The notes under the pieces: generated by a model | The model's database searches: none | Seen by the model: the letters and a program-made list of their open reading frames with translations, nothing else | Told to the model about the DNA's origin: nothing | Position numbers and translations under genes: made by a program | Source: Senecio squalidus | Taxonomy: Eukaryota > Streptophyta > Magnoliopsida > Asterales > Asteraceae | Direction: 5' to 3' | DNA length: 64,000 bases | NCBI GenBank assembly: GCA_910822075.1 | Contig: CAJVGC010000582.1 | Span: 19,813,784 to 19,877,783, forward strand | Shown: positions 36,501 to 46,500 of the stretch, one piece after another | Layout: the number at the start of each line of letters is the position of its first letter | Position numbering within the stretch: the first letter of the stretch is position 1

Positions 36501-36838
36501 TGGATTTCAATCTGAACATCCTTCTTCTTGACCTTCTTTTGATATGTTTTGAGCCAGAGTTCATGGATGATAGAATAAAAAGGTACTCTGAAGTGGTGTC
36601 ATGGTTTCTGTATGAAAATAATGACATCTACTGCATTATGAGGAAGGATGGCATTGCAGAGTTTTACCTTGCTGACAAAAAATACAACCATGATCCTGGT
36701 ATGATGAGCATTCTGATGAAGAGAAAACTACATGCATCTCTTAACTCAAATAAGGCAACTCAGCTGATTTGGAAAATAAATGGGCAAATCAAAGAGAAGT
36801 ATGCTAACTTATACAAGGAACAACCTCCAAATCAATGA
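33552..36838 (+). pseudogene. Env-like/extra ORF, C-terminal part
   Basis: This continues the extra ORF to the right of the solo LTR. One frame (33582-34589) carries FLMYPRF and ADTPLFPTML segments followed by a Pro/Ser/Thr-rich stretch. After a frameshift near 34565, a second frame (34571-36838, 755 codons) holds a coiled-coil-like start, an Ala/Thr/Asp-rich repeat made of STDAPAAD-like units (35050-35180), a long Glu/Lys-rich charged helix (35400-35920), a GSS/AAG repeat, and a more globular C-terminal segment. No membrane segment or signal peptide is evident, so env-like is a positional label only. Confidence 0.7.
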
Positions 36839-36936
36839 TAAACAAGTAAGATACTCTGTCTTTTTTTGAAAGAAATTTTTGTTTGGGTTTTTGTATATAG
36901 TGATGAGCATGGATATGCTATCACTAAGGGGGAGAT

Positions 36937-37727
36937 TGTTGGGACAAATTCCATTAAGTATGTTTTGCTACTGATCAGTAGATAAGGCTTTGTCTACTGA
37001 TCAGTAGATAAGGCTTTGTCTACTGATCAGCAGTAAAACATATATCTTGGTCCCAAGGTACTGATCAGTATCTTGATAGTAAGAACTAATCAGTATCTAG
37101 CCTTTTGAAGAACAGATCAGTAGCTACATACTGATCAGTAGAAACCCATCGTCCCCAACTGATCAGTAGAGGTGGATAATCACCGGCTACTGCAGCTAAT
37201 GAAGATCCTCGACTATTGAACATCTGCAACCACTAAAGTATACTTCACGTGCTGATTCAGAACGCTTTACCGGAAGTTGGTATTCAGTTGATGGGACTGT
37301 TTGATTAGCGATTAATCGACTTTATAGAGTATGGGCTATAGATTATAGTATTAGTTTTACTCAATTGTAATTGTACTTGATCATAGCTAAGTAGCCTCAA
37401 GGATTTGTATATTAGTGATTCCTTTATCATCTGAGATGATAACGTTGACTGTGTAATTTTGTAATTCTCTCGAAATTAATACAAGTCAATTGAGGTGTTG
37501 TGGATAAATTGTGTTATTTGTTCTTATCATTTATTCTTACAAATTAACTCAATTAATCATAACCTTGTTCAATACAAACTGTGTTTATCCGCTGCAACAC
37601 ATTTGTGTTTGTTAGATCTAAATCATTAAATCAATTAATCTCATTTGTTAATTGGTTCGATCCTCACATAAACCTTTACATATATTATTATCATCAAATA
37701 ACATATAAACAAAGCTTAATTCTAACA
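36937..37727 (+). mobile_element. 3' LTR of the copia element
   Basis: It follows the polypurine string AAGGGGGAGAT directly, starts TGTTGGGACAAATT and ends TCTAACA (791 bp). The first 240 bases contain eight exact or near copies of CTACTGATCAGTAG. There is no 5' partner in the window, so its age cannot be estimated from LTR divergence. Confidence 0.85.
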
Positions 37728-38293
37728 ATTCTTCAACATTCATGATTATCCTCAAAATAATCAAATATCTAATTTAACCAAATTAAGTATTTCTATCTTC
37801 AAATTAAACATCTAAATGATGTTATAACACACAATACAAACTCAATTTCATCAAATAACTTAAAGTATATGATCATACCTCATTTTCTTCCACTAGAACC
37901 AAAGCTAGGGTTCTTAAACCCATAATCTTCACTTTAATTGAAGAAATTCACTACTAATAAGCTTTAATTTGATATCTTCTTCTTCTTTGATTTCATCTCT
38001 CAACCGACATACACACACAAACACCTTCTGGAAATCCACCTCTAAATTCATCTCATATCAAATTTCCAAAATTACACTTTTGGTCCCTCATCTTTCAAGG
38101 CTTTATTAAGTTGCTTAGTTAACCATTATAGTTAACAAATTAAATCCTTTCTAACCAAAGTTAACTATTTTTCTTACCAATCTAGTCCTTCTCCATTTTC
38201 CAATTTCTATTAAAGACTAAAACATAATATATACTTGTATAATATTCTATTTTCGAAACTAGGATGTTACAATAATATAAAAAAACGCTTCGG

Positions 38294-40463
38294 ATATGAA
38301 GTCTAAGGGGTGTTTGAGATTGCATATTTTTTGTATATTAAATATGAGTGTTGATAACCACTATCATAAGAGTTGTGGCTTATAAGTTCAACATCTACGG
38401 AAAATTTGTACGCTATATAAGTTGCTTAAAAGTTGGAAATGATTCTCTAAATACAAGGGCCCGTTATTGAAACAATACAAGTAGTTAATGCATGTTTTCG
38501 TTTTTAACCACAACAATCAAGACTTTTGTTATTAAAACTCGTTGCATATTGCGTTTTCTAAAACCCAGAATGCAGTTTTAAGTATTTAGGTAAAAGTTTT
38601 ATAGTCACATGAAACGAGGATGGCTCTGGGACAGGATCATGGAACGGGATTGCGGTTCTCTATATCTCTAAAATTTGGTTCGATGGGGTAGGCTCATTCC
38701 GGATTATTTCGGTACGATGTACTATATATTTTGGTACGGTGTACCAAATAACTACTTACCTCTGGCTTAAATATAATAAGCTTATAAATTAAATTAAAAA
38801 TAAAAGAGTATTTTAATATGGTATAGTTAAGAGAATAATTTGCAATTTTGAATATTTTAAGTGTCTTTTTGAGATAGATTGAGATAGAGAGATGATAGAC
38901 AATTGGTATTTATAATACGGAGTGTTTAAGAGTAAATTAGGGACCAGTAATTAAACATTTAAACATCTATTCGTTGAAACTGTCACATTCCCTTAAAATT
39001 TGTTTTTTCACATAAACCATCAAATCAATAGGATTTAGAACTTGATTTTATGGAAACAAAAACGTGATCCCAAGAAATTCGGAACAGTTTTGAAAGCCAA
39101 TCAGGAACACGTTGCAAACGTCGTACAAATCGCAATCCTCAAACGATTTGGAACGGTTGTTTTCACTTATTTTATAAAGAAAAACACACTTATTTGTAAG
39201 CACAAATGTTGTTGCTTATTTCCAAGTTTGTAGATAACGTAAGGCATGTCGTGACGGCAAAGACAAACCTCAAGCTTTGCGAGACATGGCGTTTTTCAAT
39301 TGAAGAGAAGTATTGTTATGCAGTCAGGGGTGAAAATGTCCATGACCACGTCCCCGTCCAGTCCCCCTATAGTATTTAGCAACCATATTTGTTAGTAGTA
39401 TTTGCTTTACGGAATGCTAATGATAATGTCGAGCGTGAAGTGATTTTTCTAGGGGTGAGCAAAAACCGAACCGAAAACCCAAAACCCGAAAAAACCGATA
39501 AAAACCGAACCATAAAACCGAACCGAATACAAAAACCGATGGTTTGGGTTTCGATTTTTGAGAAACCGAAAAAAGCGGTTCGGTTTGGGTCGGAGGGTAA
39601 AACCAAACCGAAAAAAAACGAACCGAACCATTATATGTATTTCAATTTTAATATGTTCACTTTTAGTAGATATTTTAAGTTTTATTCTTTTTATTTTTTT
39701 CCTTTGTCTAAAATTTTAAATCATCCTAATTAATTACTACCTAAACACACAAACTCTCGATGCTAATAGTAAAGACTCAAAGTTTTCTTTTCTAAATTGC
39801 CAATCTCATACTTATCAATATGTAATCTTTTGGTGCCATGTAGGCCACAATACTCAGCAACATATAGGTTTATTTCTTCAATTTTGTTTTTTTGTTTTTT
39901 TGCCATGTAGGCAGTTTACTAAGCCACATATAGTATTTTTCTTCTTAATTTTGTGTTTAAAGTTTTCCGATTCATATCATTATGTTCTAATAATATGCAC
40001 AACTTCATGTTATAAGTTGTGAACTGCTCCGCCAATTATTGCGTAACATAGGCTTCCATTTGAGATTTATTTCACAAGTTTTCCTTGACAGATCTATGAA
40101 TTTGCCCATGTCCAGAAACCGAAATAAAAAACCAAACTGAACCGGAAAAAACCGAAACCAAGTGTAACCGAACCAATGTAGAAACCGAACCAAACGGTAT
40201 GGAACTTTCAGGAACCGAAATTTCGATTTGGGTTCGGGTTGAGGTTGAAACCGACCCAAACCGACCCATGCTCACCCCTAGATTTTTCAACAAAAACTCA
40301 TTGTCCTATACTCCTATTACATGACAAGGAAAATGCATTCAATTAAATATATCCTATAAGTTTATGCATTATGGAGTGATCTCGACAGCAACTGAACAAA
40401 CATGTATTTTTACTTTGGTCATGATCGAATTGATAGGAATGCAAAAGAGACCGAAAACACCAC
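38294..40463. repeat. Duplicated segment, right copy (contains the hAT element)
   Basis: This is the direct-orientation partner of 18563-19337. It is longer because of the hAT element (39450-40280 plus its duplication) and about 560 bp near 38600-39160 that the left copy lacks. The lengths agree: 775 bp plus about 560 plus 839. The extra 560 bp includes repeated CGGTACGATGTACTA/GGTACGGTGTACCA words but has no clear ends. The segment begins only about 20 bp right of the outer LTR. Confidence 0.85.
39450..40280. mobile_element. Non-autonomous hAT element (831 bp)
   Basis: The terminal inverted repeats are TAGGGGTGAGCA and TGCTCACCCCTA, with an exact 8-bp target duplication GATTTTTC at 39442-39449 and 40281-40288. 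Both ends are rich in AAACCGAACC-like words. There is no transposase. The paralogous segment on the left has a single GATTTTTC at 19162-19169, which confirms the insertion independently. Short open frames on both strands come from the repeated words. Confidence 0.93.
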
Positions 40464-41050
40464 CACTTTTAAACGATCTAACAAGATACAAAAGTTCCTT
40501 TTTCCCACAAGTAAACACCTTACAGATTTAGTTTTGAACACATGAAAGTCCATATTACATGTGGTGGGTTTTCTTCCCCCTCTATTCACAGTGTATGTGT
40601 GTGTATCTTCGCTACATTTATCACAACTCTGACTCGGGTCGCTTCAAAAAACCAAGAGCATTGAAAGTTCAAGATAGCGGTGACACTGGCACATTCTTCC
40701 ACCTGAAAAGTAAGTTGCAACTTAAGACCATGAAAAATGAACGGATCATAACAAGTAATTTATACATATTAAAACGGGGCCATCCACAAACATTGTATTT
40801 CTTTAATTTTTAACTTCAATAAATAATTATTGGGTAGACTAACTCATTAAAAGAACTGCTAAATATGCATCATATAATCCTTTTTAGTTGACTTTCATAC
40901 CGATCGACCTCTTTCCATTTTAGTTATAAATATTTTTAATTTGATCCATTTGCCTGTTGGGAAAAAATATTAACCACCTTTACTGAGTTACCCATTAATG
41001 GGTGGAAATTTCCACGTCTACCAAAAAGTATAAAACATGAGCAAAGAAGA

Positions 41051-43451
41051 TTACCAATGAGCCATCCATGATTCCCGCAATCTCTGAAACAAATTATTTG
41101 TTTTGGCAGGAGTTTCTGGAAGCAAAGCGTCCATAGCAGCAGAGGAACCCATATCAGTGATTGATTTAAGTGATTCGGAGAGCCGATTAAGCAGATTCAT
41201 GAGTGCTATCACTTCATTCCTTTGCAACTGCAGCTGTTTTATTTCATAAAATAAAAAATACAGATATTAGGAAAATACAAAATGAGATTTTAATACAGGA
41301 AAACCTTTTAAAGTAGGTATGAGATACTCACCGTCTGATCTGGGTGTTTTTGACCATCAACAGAAAACAGGATTTTTAGGGCAGTTCCGAGGCCAAGAAC
41401 CTGTAGTTTTCCCCACAAACGACACTTTTCACATCCTACACAATCCATAAGGGCACTGCAAAAACAATTTTGGTTACATATAGGAGGATCCGAAGATGAC
41501 AATATCACAATGTATAAAAGAAAAAAATCTATATGAATTTTCTTTGAACTTTTATGTGACAACCGCGATTTTCGCGATTTATTTTCCGACAAACTTTTAC
41601 CATTTTTAATTTTACTTTCATACATTTATTTCAACTATACTACTTTTGTCGGATTGTACGAATGATCTACGCTCGTTATACCTAAGTGCCTACAATTAGT
41701 ACGTTTTGGCAATAACTAAACCGGAAACATTCTAAACTTATAAAACATTTCATTTGATCCTTTATCAAAAAGATAACGTTTACTCAATTCTGAGACTCGT
41801 CTAATTTATGATCTCCGTCCTCGGGGATCATCCGTTAAACATTCGCGAAAAAACTGTCGTCGGTCAGCATGCAACTGCGCCGTAGTACGGGCTCCTGAGG
41901 CAAATTTGGATTTTTGCTCTTTTGCTTCAAAACCGGGTTTGACCACTTTTTTCTGCATTGTTGAGCCACACCATGTGACTTTCCCTTATCTTGAAGCCCA
42001 AAGGGGTAATTTGTAGATCTAAACCCTTTTACCACCTTCTCTCGTTCCATTTATAATACTTTACATTCATTTCTTCATCTCTTTCGTTCATTCACTCTCA
42101 CCACCCAAATCTCTTTCATTCTCCATAACATTTCCAGAAAATATGAGAGTGAATAAACCAACAATTAAGTGAGTTTCAAGCTAAATCAAGTTCTTCCATC
42201 ATATCCTTCATCCTACACCTTCAAATCCTTCATCCTACACCTTCAATCTTGTATTCTTCTTGGTAAGATTTTTCATCTTCTTCAACTAATATCTTCTTAT
42301 ATTAATGTTTGTGTTAGTAATTTCTAACACAAGTTTCTTTTTGTATGATGCAACGTTTACCTCCTTCCATCACCGTTTTTGTATGATGCAACGTTTACCT
42401 CCTTCCATCACTGTCTTTTCTTCATATTCGGGTTTCTAGTCTACCGTCTCGAAGAACCATATATCTTGAGCTCTTGGGTAAGTGAAACCTTCCATATCCA
42501 ACACTTTTACTCAATTTTCATCTTAAAAACTCCTAGGGGTTTATCTCGGATTCTACATTCATGACCATTTCGACGTGTTTTTGTTGATTTTGCGGAGGTC
42601 TTCGGTACTCTCTAAATTATCCCTAACTCGTTTTACGTTTTCTCATTTATCTCTAAATTCCGTCTAAGTAACTTATGTAAATATATAAATATGGTTAAAA
42701 ACGTATTTTATTAACTAAATATACCTAGTATCTATATATAATAAGTTATTAGAAAATAATAACGTAAAAATATACAAATATGAAAATCGGTTTATAAAAT
42801 GGTGAACAAAACGTAAAATATGTAATAAATCATAAATTTGACCGTTTTCGGAATCTTGGACATCTTTGGACTAAAAATGAATCTAAGTATATATACGATA
42901 TATCATTTGGACACTATGTTTTACTTAACTTTTTTTTTTTTTTTTCAAAATTACATGTAATTTTTTTGTAAAAAATTGAAATCACATGTGATTTTCAAAA
43001 ACCAAAATTTATAAATTCTAAAATCACACGTGAATTTTTTTTTTGTCGAAAATCACATGCGATTTTCAAAAACCAAAATTTATAAATTTTAAAGTCACAC
43101 TTGAAAAATTTGTTTCTCGAAAATTACATGTGATTTTATAAGCAAAATAGTTTGTAGGTTAAAAATCACATGTGATTTTGGTAAAAAATAATCAATAATT
43201 TTTTAAAATCAAACGTGATTTTACCCATAAAAGATTTGTAGATTGAAAATCACATGTGATTTTTAAAAAGTAAGGTTGAAAATCAAATGTGATTTTCGGA
43301 AGAAAAAAAAAATAAAAATAAAAAAAGTAAAAAAAAAGGTAAAAGAAAAAAGTAAAAAAGAAGAACAAAGATATAAGGGAAAATGGATGGTTAGGAAGGG
43401 ATCCCTGGATCTCTAGAGAATTAAGGATCCCTTTTGAACCCCAATCTATAC

Positions 43452-43530
<79 letters not shown>

Positions 43531-46500
43531 CGTAATATAATACCTGAATTACGACTTATTATTATAGTAATAATACCTAAAAGCGTAAAAGAATGAAAGT
43601 CGATTTTGGCCCCTGTCGGCCTACTGCGCCAGTGAGCTTCAGAACCGAACTTTGAACATTTTAACTTACATAAATATATCATTCTACGTAAAGTATATAT
43701 TTCGAATTTATACATATAATATATACTTTTCTATTTTGAATAAAAAACTATATAATCTTAACCGACTAATAATATTACGTCTATATTCGCGAATCGTTCC
43801 GTTGCTACTGTCGCCTTTGTCTCTACGCAAATATTGTCGCAACCTGCCTTATTTATGAACTATAATATATCTTATCGAACTATACCGAACTATATTGAAC
43901 TATAATAAATATTATCGAACTATAACATAACGAACGATAATTCATTAAACTATCTTGAAAAATATTGAACTACCTTGATCTCTTCCGAACTATATAACCG
44001 GCTAAACTTAATCCTCGAGGTACTTATATTACACTTTTTATCTAGGGCACTTAGGAGGCAGCCTCGTACATTGGTTCCATCTAGACACTATTTTACAGCG
44101 AGTTTTTCGTACCCCTTTTTTCGCTATGTTTGGGGTGAAAAGCGTAACTATTATTTAAGTTATCTTATTTATCTCAATTGTATGTGGATCTATTTAGAGA
44201 TTAATTGCTAGAGTTATTATTATCACCACGTATACCTATGTGGTATACACGCCCCCAAACTTATACACATGTTAACTCTTTGAGACTCCGGTTCGTATAA
44301 ATAGATCTATATGGGCACAAATAGCCCTCATCGAAGTTGGGTAAAACACTAAACTATCGGTAGATGTTATGACCCGTACTTTACTATTATTATATTGCCA
44401 TTGGATTGAAAACCCAATGGTGGGGGAGGCACATAAATTTACATGTCAGGCTCACGTCGTAAACTCTATTACAATTGCTCTACACATATTTGATCTATTA
44501 AATTGAGATAAACAATTTCTGATTTCATTTTATATATTAACGAACTATGAGTTCATATATAAACCAACTATGTTTTAAACTAAATTTCACTATTTCAAAA
44601 CTAAACTGTTTTTACTTATAAAACTGCGAAAGATTCGCCAACTTTTGTTGACGTCGTTTTTAACGCTTTTCAGGAGATTTAGGATGCTGATTTTGAGACA
44701 TGCCTTATTGTATTTGCTTGGATCGTTTGTGCTACCGTGGAACTTTATTTTGTTTTATTTTAGGTTCCCTTGTGATCCATTTGATATTTTGTATTTGATG
44801 ACTTGTACTATTTATTTTCGTTGTAAACGTTTGAATACTTTTATTTATGTAATGGCATGTTAGTGTTGTTTGTTATATACCTTGTCTCCTGATATCATAT
44901 CATTCGCACCTCGTGTTTCCACTTTAGCGGAGTGTGACATTTTATGTCGGCATAAGGAGCTCTTCAATAAATTATTTGTTATCCAAACAAACAATGTATA
45001 TCCATGTTACTCAATATTCTCAATTACGTGTACTTTTGTACGACAACATAATTTATTTTGTAATTTATAAGGTTGTTCAAAACAGCATCTTCTATTTTAA
45101 TTTTTAAAAGCAACTCATTAACTAGAGGTGGAACTTTAACCGATTTTACTTATGAATGGGCCGATTTGGCTTGTGTATTATTTCAAATGGGTCAAATCAA
45201 TAAAAATAGCTAAAAGGAGTACGGGTCAAACAGTGTAAAAGTCATCCAAAGCTTTTACTTGCTATACATCCTAAATCATTTATACTAGAAGATTTGGATT
45301 AATTTTGGAATATTATAAAAAATGGGCAAAATATGTTTGGGGTGGGTTAATAACACCCATTCTGTTTTAGACAGTACTATGTACTATATGACTCGTTTCA
45401 ACCTGAACCTATTGGACATGCTACCCAACTCCTCCATCCTGTCACCTCTACATTTGAAGATGCTTAAAAACTAGCAAAATATGAACTACTTTTCAGGATA
45501 GAGGAGAAAATAAAAAAGAGTTCAGAGTAAAACCTGATGTTTCTAAACTGTTTTTGGATCTCTTGCTTGAGTTCGGGTCCACTTTGGCCTTGCCACAACT
45601 TAGCCTCATCAAAAGGAAGAGGACATGCAGCTTGTAGTTTGGGATTGTGAACTAGTTGCCGCATCAAGGAATGAGCCTTCAGATCTTCCAAATGGTTACC
45701 AGAGTCATACTCGGCCTCCTCCAAGTAAGGGGCTGCCTGTAATACAACAAAAAACACAAAATATCATTTAGGAGAAAATACTTGTGACAAAAAAGTCAAA
45801 ATGAGGTTTTCCGAACAAGGATTCTAGGAGTGCTCACTTTTGTCACAGCTCTGAGCACGAAGAGGAAAGTGAAGTACAAATTTTGAACACGCTCGGGATG
45901 TTTCAATACACGATCATGCATCAATTGGATATTCGCACCCCACTAAATTGAAGACATCAAATCATTAGTTAATTGAACTGTTACTATGCCATATTCAGTT
46001 CCAAATATCAAATGAAAGAAATCCATCTACTTTCGCAAGTAGGCGATTCAATATTCTACATATAAATAAATAAAAGCAATGATAACATGAAAACTTAGAG
46101 ATCTCGAACCTGATTGTTAGTCTCGTCAAGGAGATAATCAGAAGCTATGTGAACAGAAATTGAGGAATGAAGACCAGATATTAACTTGTATAACACTCTC
46201 TTCTCTTGGCAGCTTTCCGCAGATGAATCTGCACAACAAGGCGAATCCAAAGAGTTCTTTCACTTATTATCATAAATAATTTTTTCAAGAAATTTATATA
46301 TATAGTTCAACTATAAACACATATGACCAGTTTACTTGCTTGTTGCTGTTATACATTTACAGATGCAATCACTAAGCAATTATACCATCTGAAAGGGAAT
46401 TAGCTCGACATCGGTGATTTTTTTAATTTTTAAGAAGTACCATGATGACGTTATTGACCCATACATAGGCCTTCAAAAACTAGCATATGCTATTTTATTG

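Larger units (their letters stand above)
23641..37727 (+). mobile_element. Ty1/copia element with env-like ORF (Sirevirus-like), 5' truncated
   Basis: The order gag, protease, integrase, reverse transcriptase, RNase H is the copia order. It is followed by a long extra ORF, a polypurine tract (near 36927-36936) and a 791-bp 3' LTR. The 5' LTR, the primer-binding site and the first few dozen gag codons are missing; the body starts abruptly at 23641 and no target duplication is detectable. A second element, a solo LTR, sits in the extra ORF (30793-33551). The extra ORF downstream of RNase H is the known feature of Sirevirus-type copia elements; lineage assignment is inferred. Confidence 0.9.
21154..38271 (-). 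mobile_element. Outer solo LTR (Ty3/gypsy-like) split by a nested copia element
   Basis: The termini are TGTAACACTCGGAACC at 21154 and CTAGGATGTTACA ending at 38271, forming a perfect TGTAACA/TGTTACA inverted end. A 5-bp duplication ATAAT flanks both sides exactly (21149-21153 and 38272-38276). Without the nested element (23641-37727) about 3.0 kb remain, non-coding and rich in minisatellites, consistent with a large gypsy-type solo LTR. Minus orientation is inferred from the TGTAACATCC start and the GTGTTACA end typical of plant gypsy LTRs. No internal gag-pol of this family is present. Confidence 0.75.
41555..44939 (+). mobile_element. Solo LTR (3385 bp) in ERO1 intron 7
   Basis: It starts TGTGACAACCGCGA at 41555 and ends TTTAGCGGAGTGTGACA at 44939, with a perfect 5-bp duplication TTTTA (41550-41554 and 44940-44944). 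It has the same terminal sequences as the solo LTR at 30793-33551, so the same gypsy-like family, and is inserted antisense to ERO1. Internally it carries a palindrome array (42945-43296), a long TA microsatellite and several short direct repeats. I see no coding content. Confidence 0.92.

Noticed and set aside
37655..37680. GGTTCGATCC T-loop-like string, possible tRNA or SINE
   Set aside because: No acceptor or anticodon arms can be paired around it; it is inside the copia 3' LTR.
39376..40293. Several Arg/Phe-rich or Asn/Lys-rich frames on both strands
   Set aside because: Generated by AAACCGAACC-type words of the hAT element.
42945..43296. Possible CRISPR-like array (regularly spaced palindromes)
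   Set aside because: Eukaryotic genome, imperfect units and low-complexity variable spacers; it is an LTR-internal repeat.
43446..43715. 89-codon frame with poly Ile-Tyr (-)
   Set aside because: Translation of the TA microsatellite.
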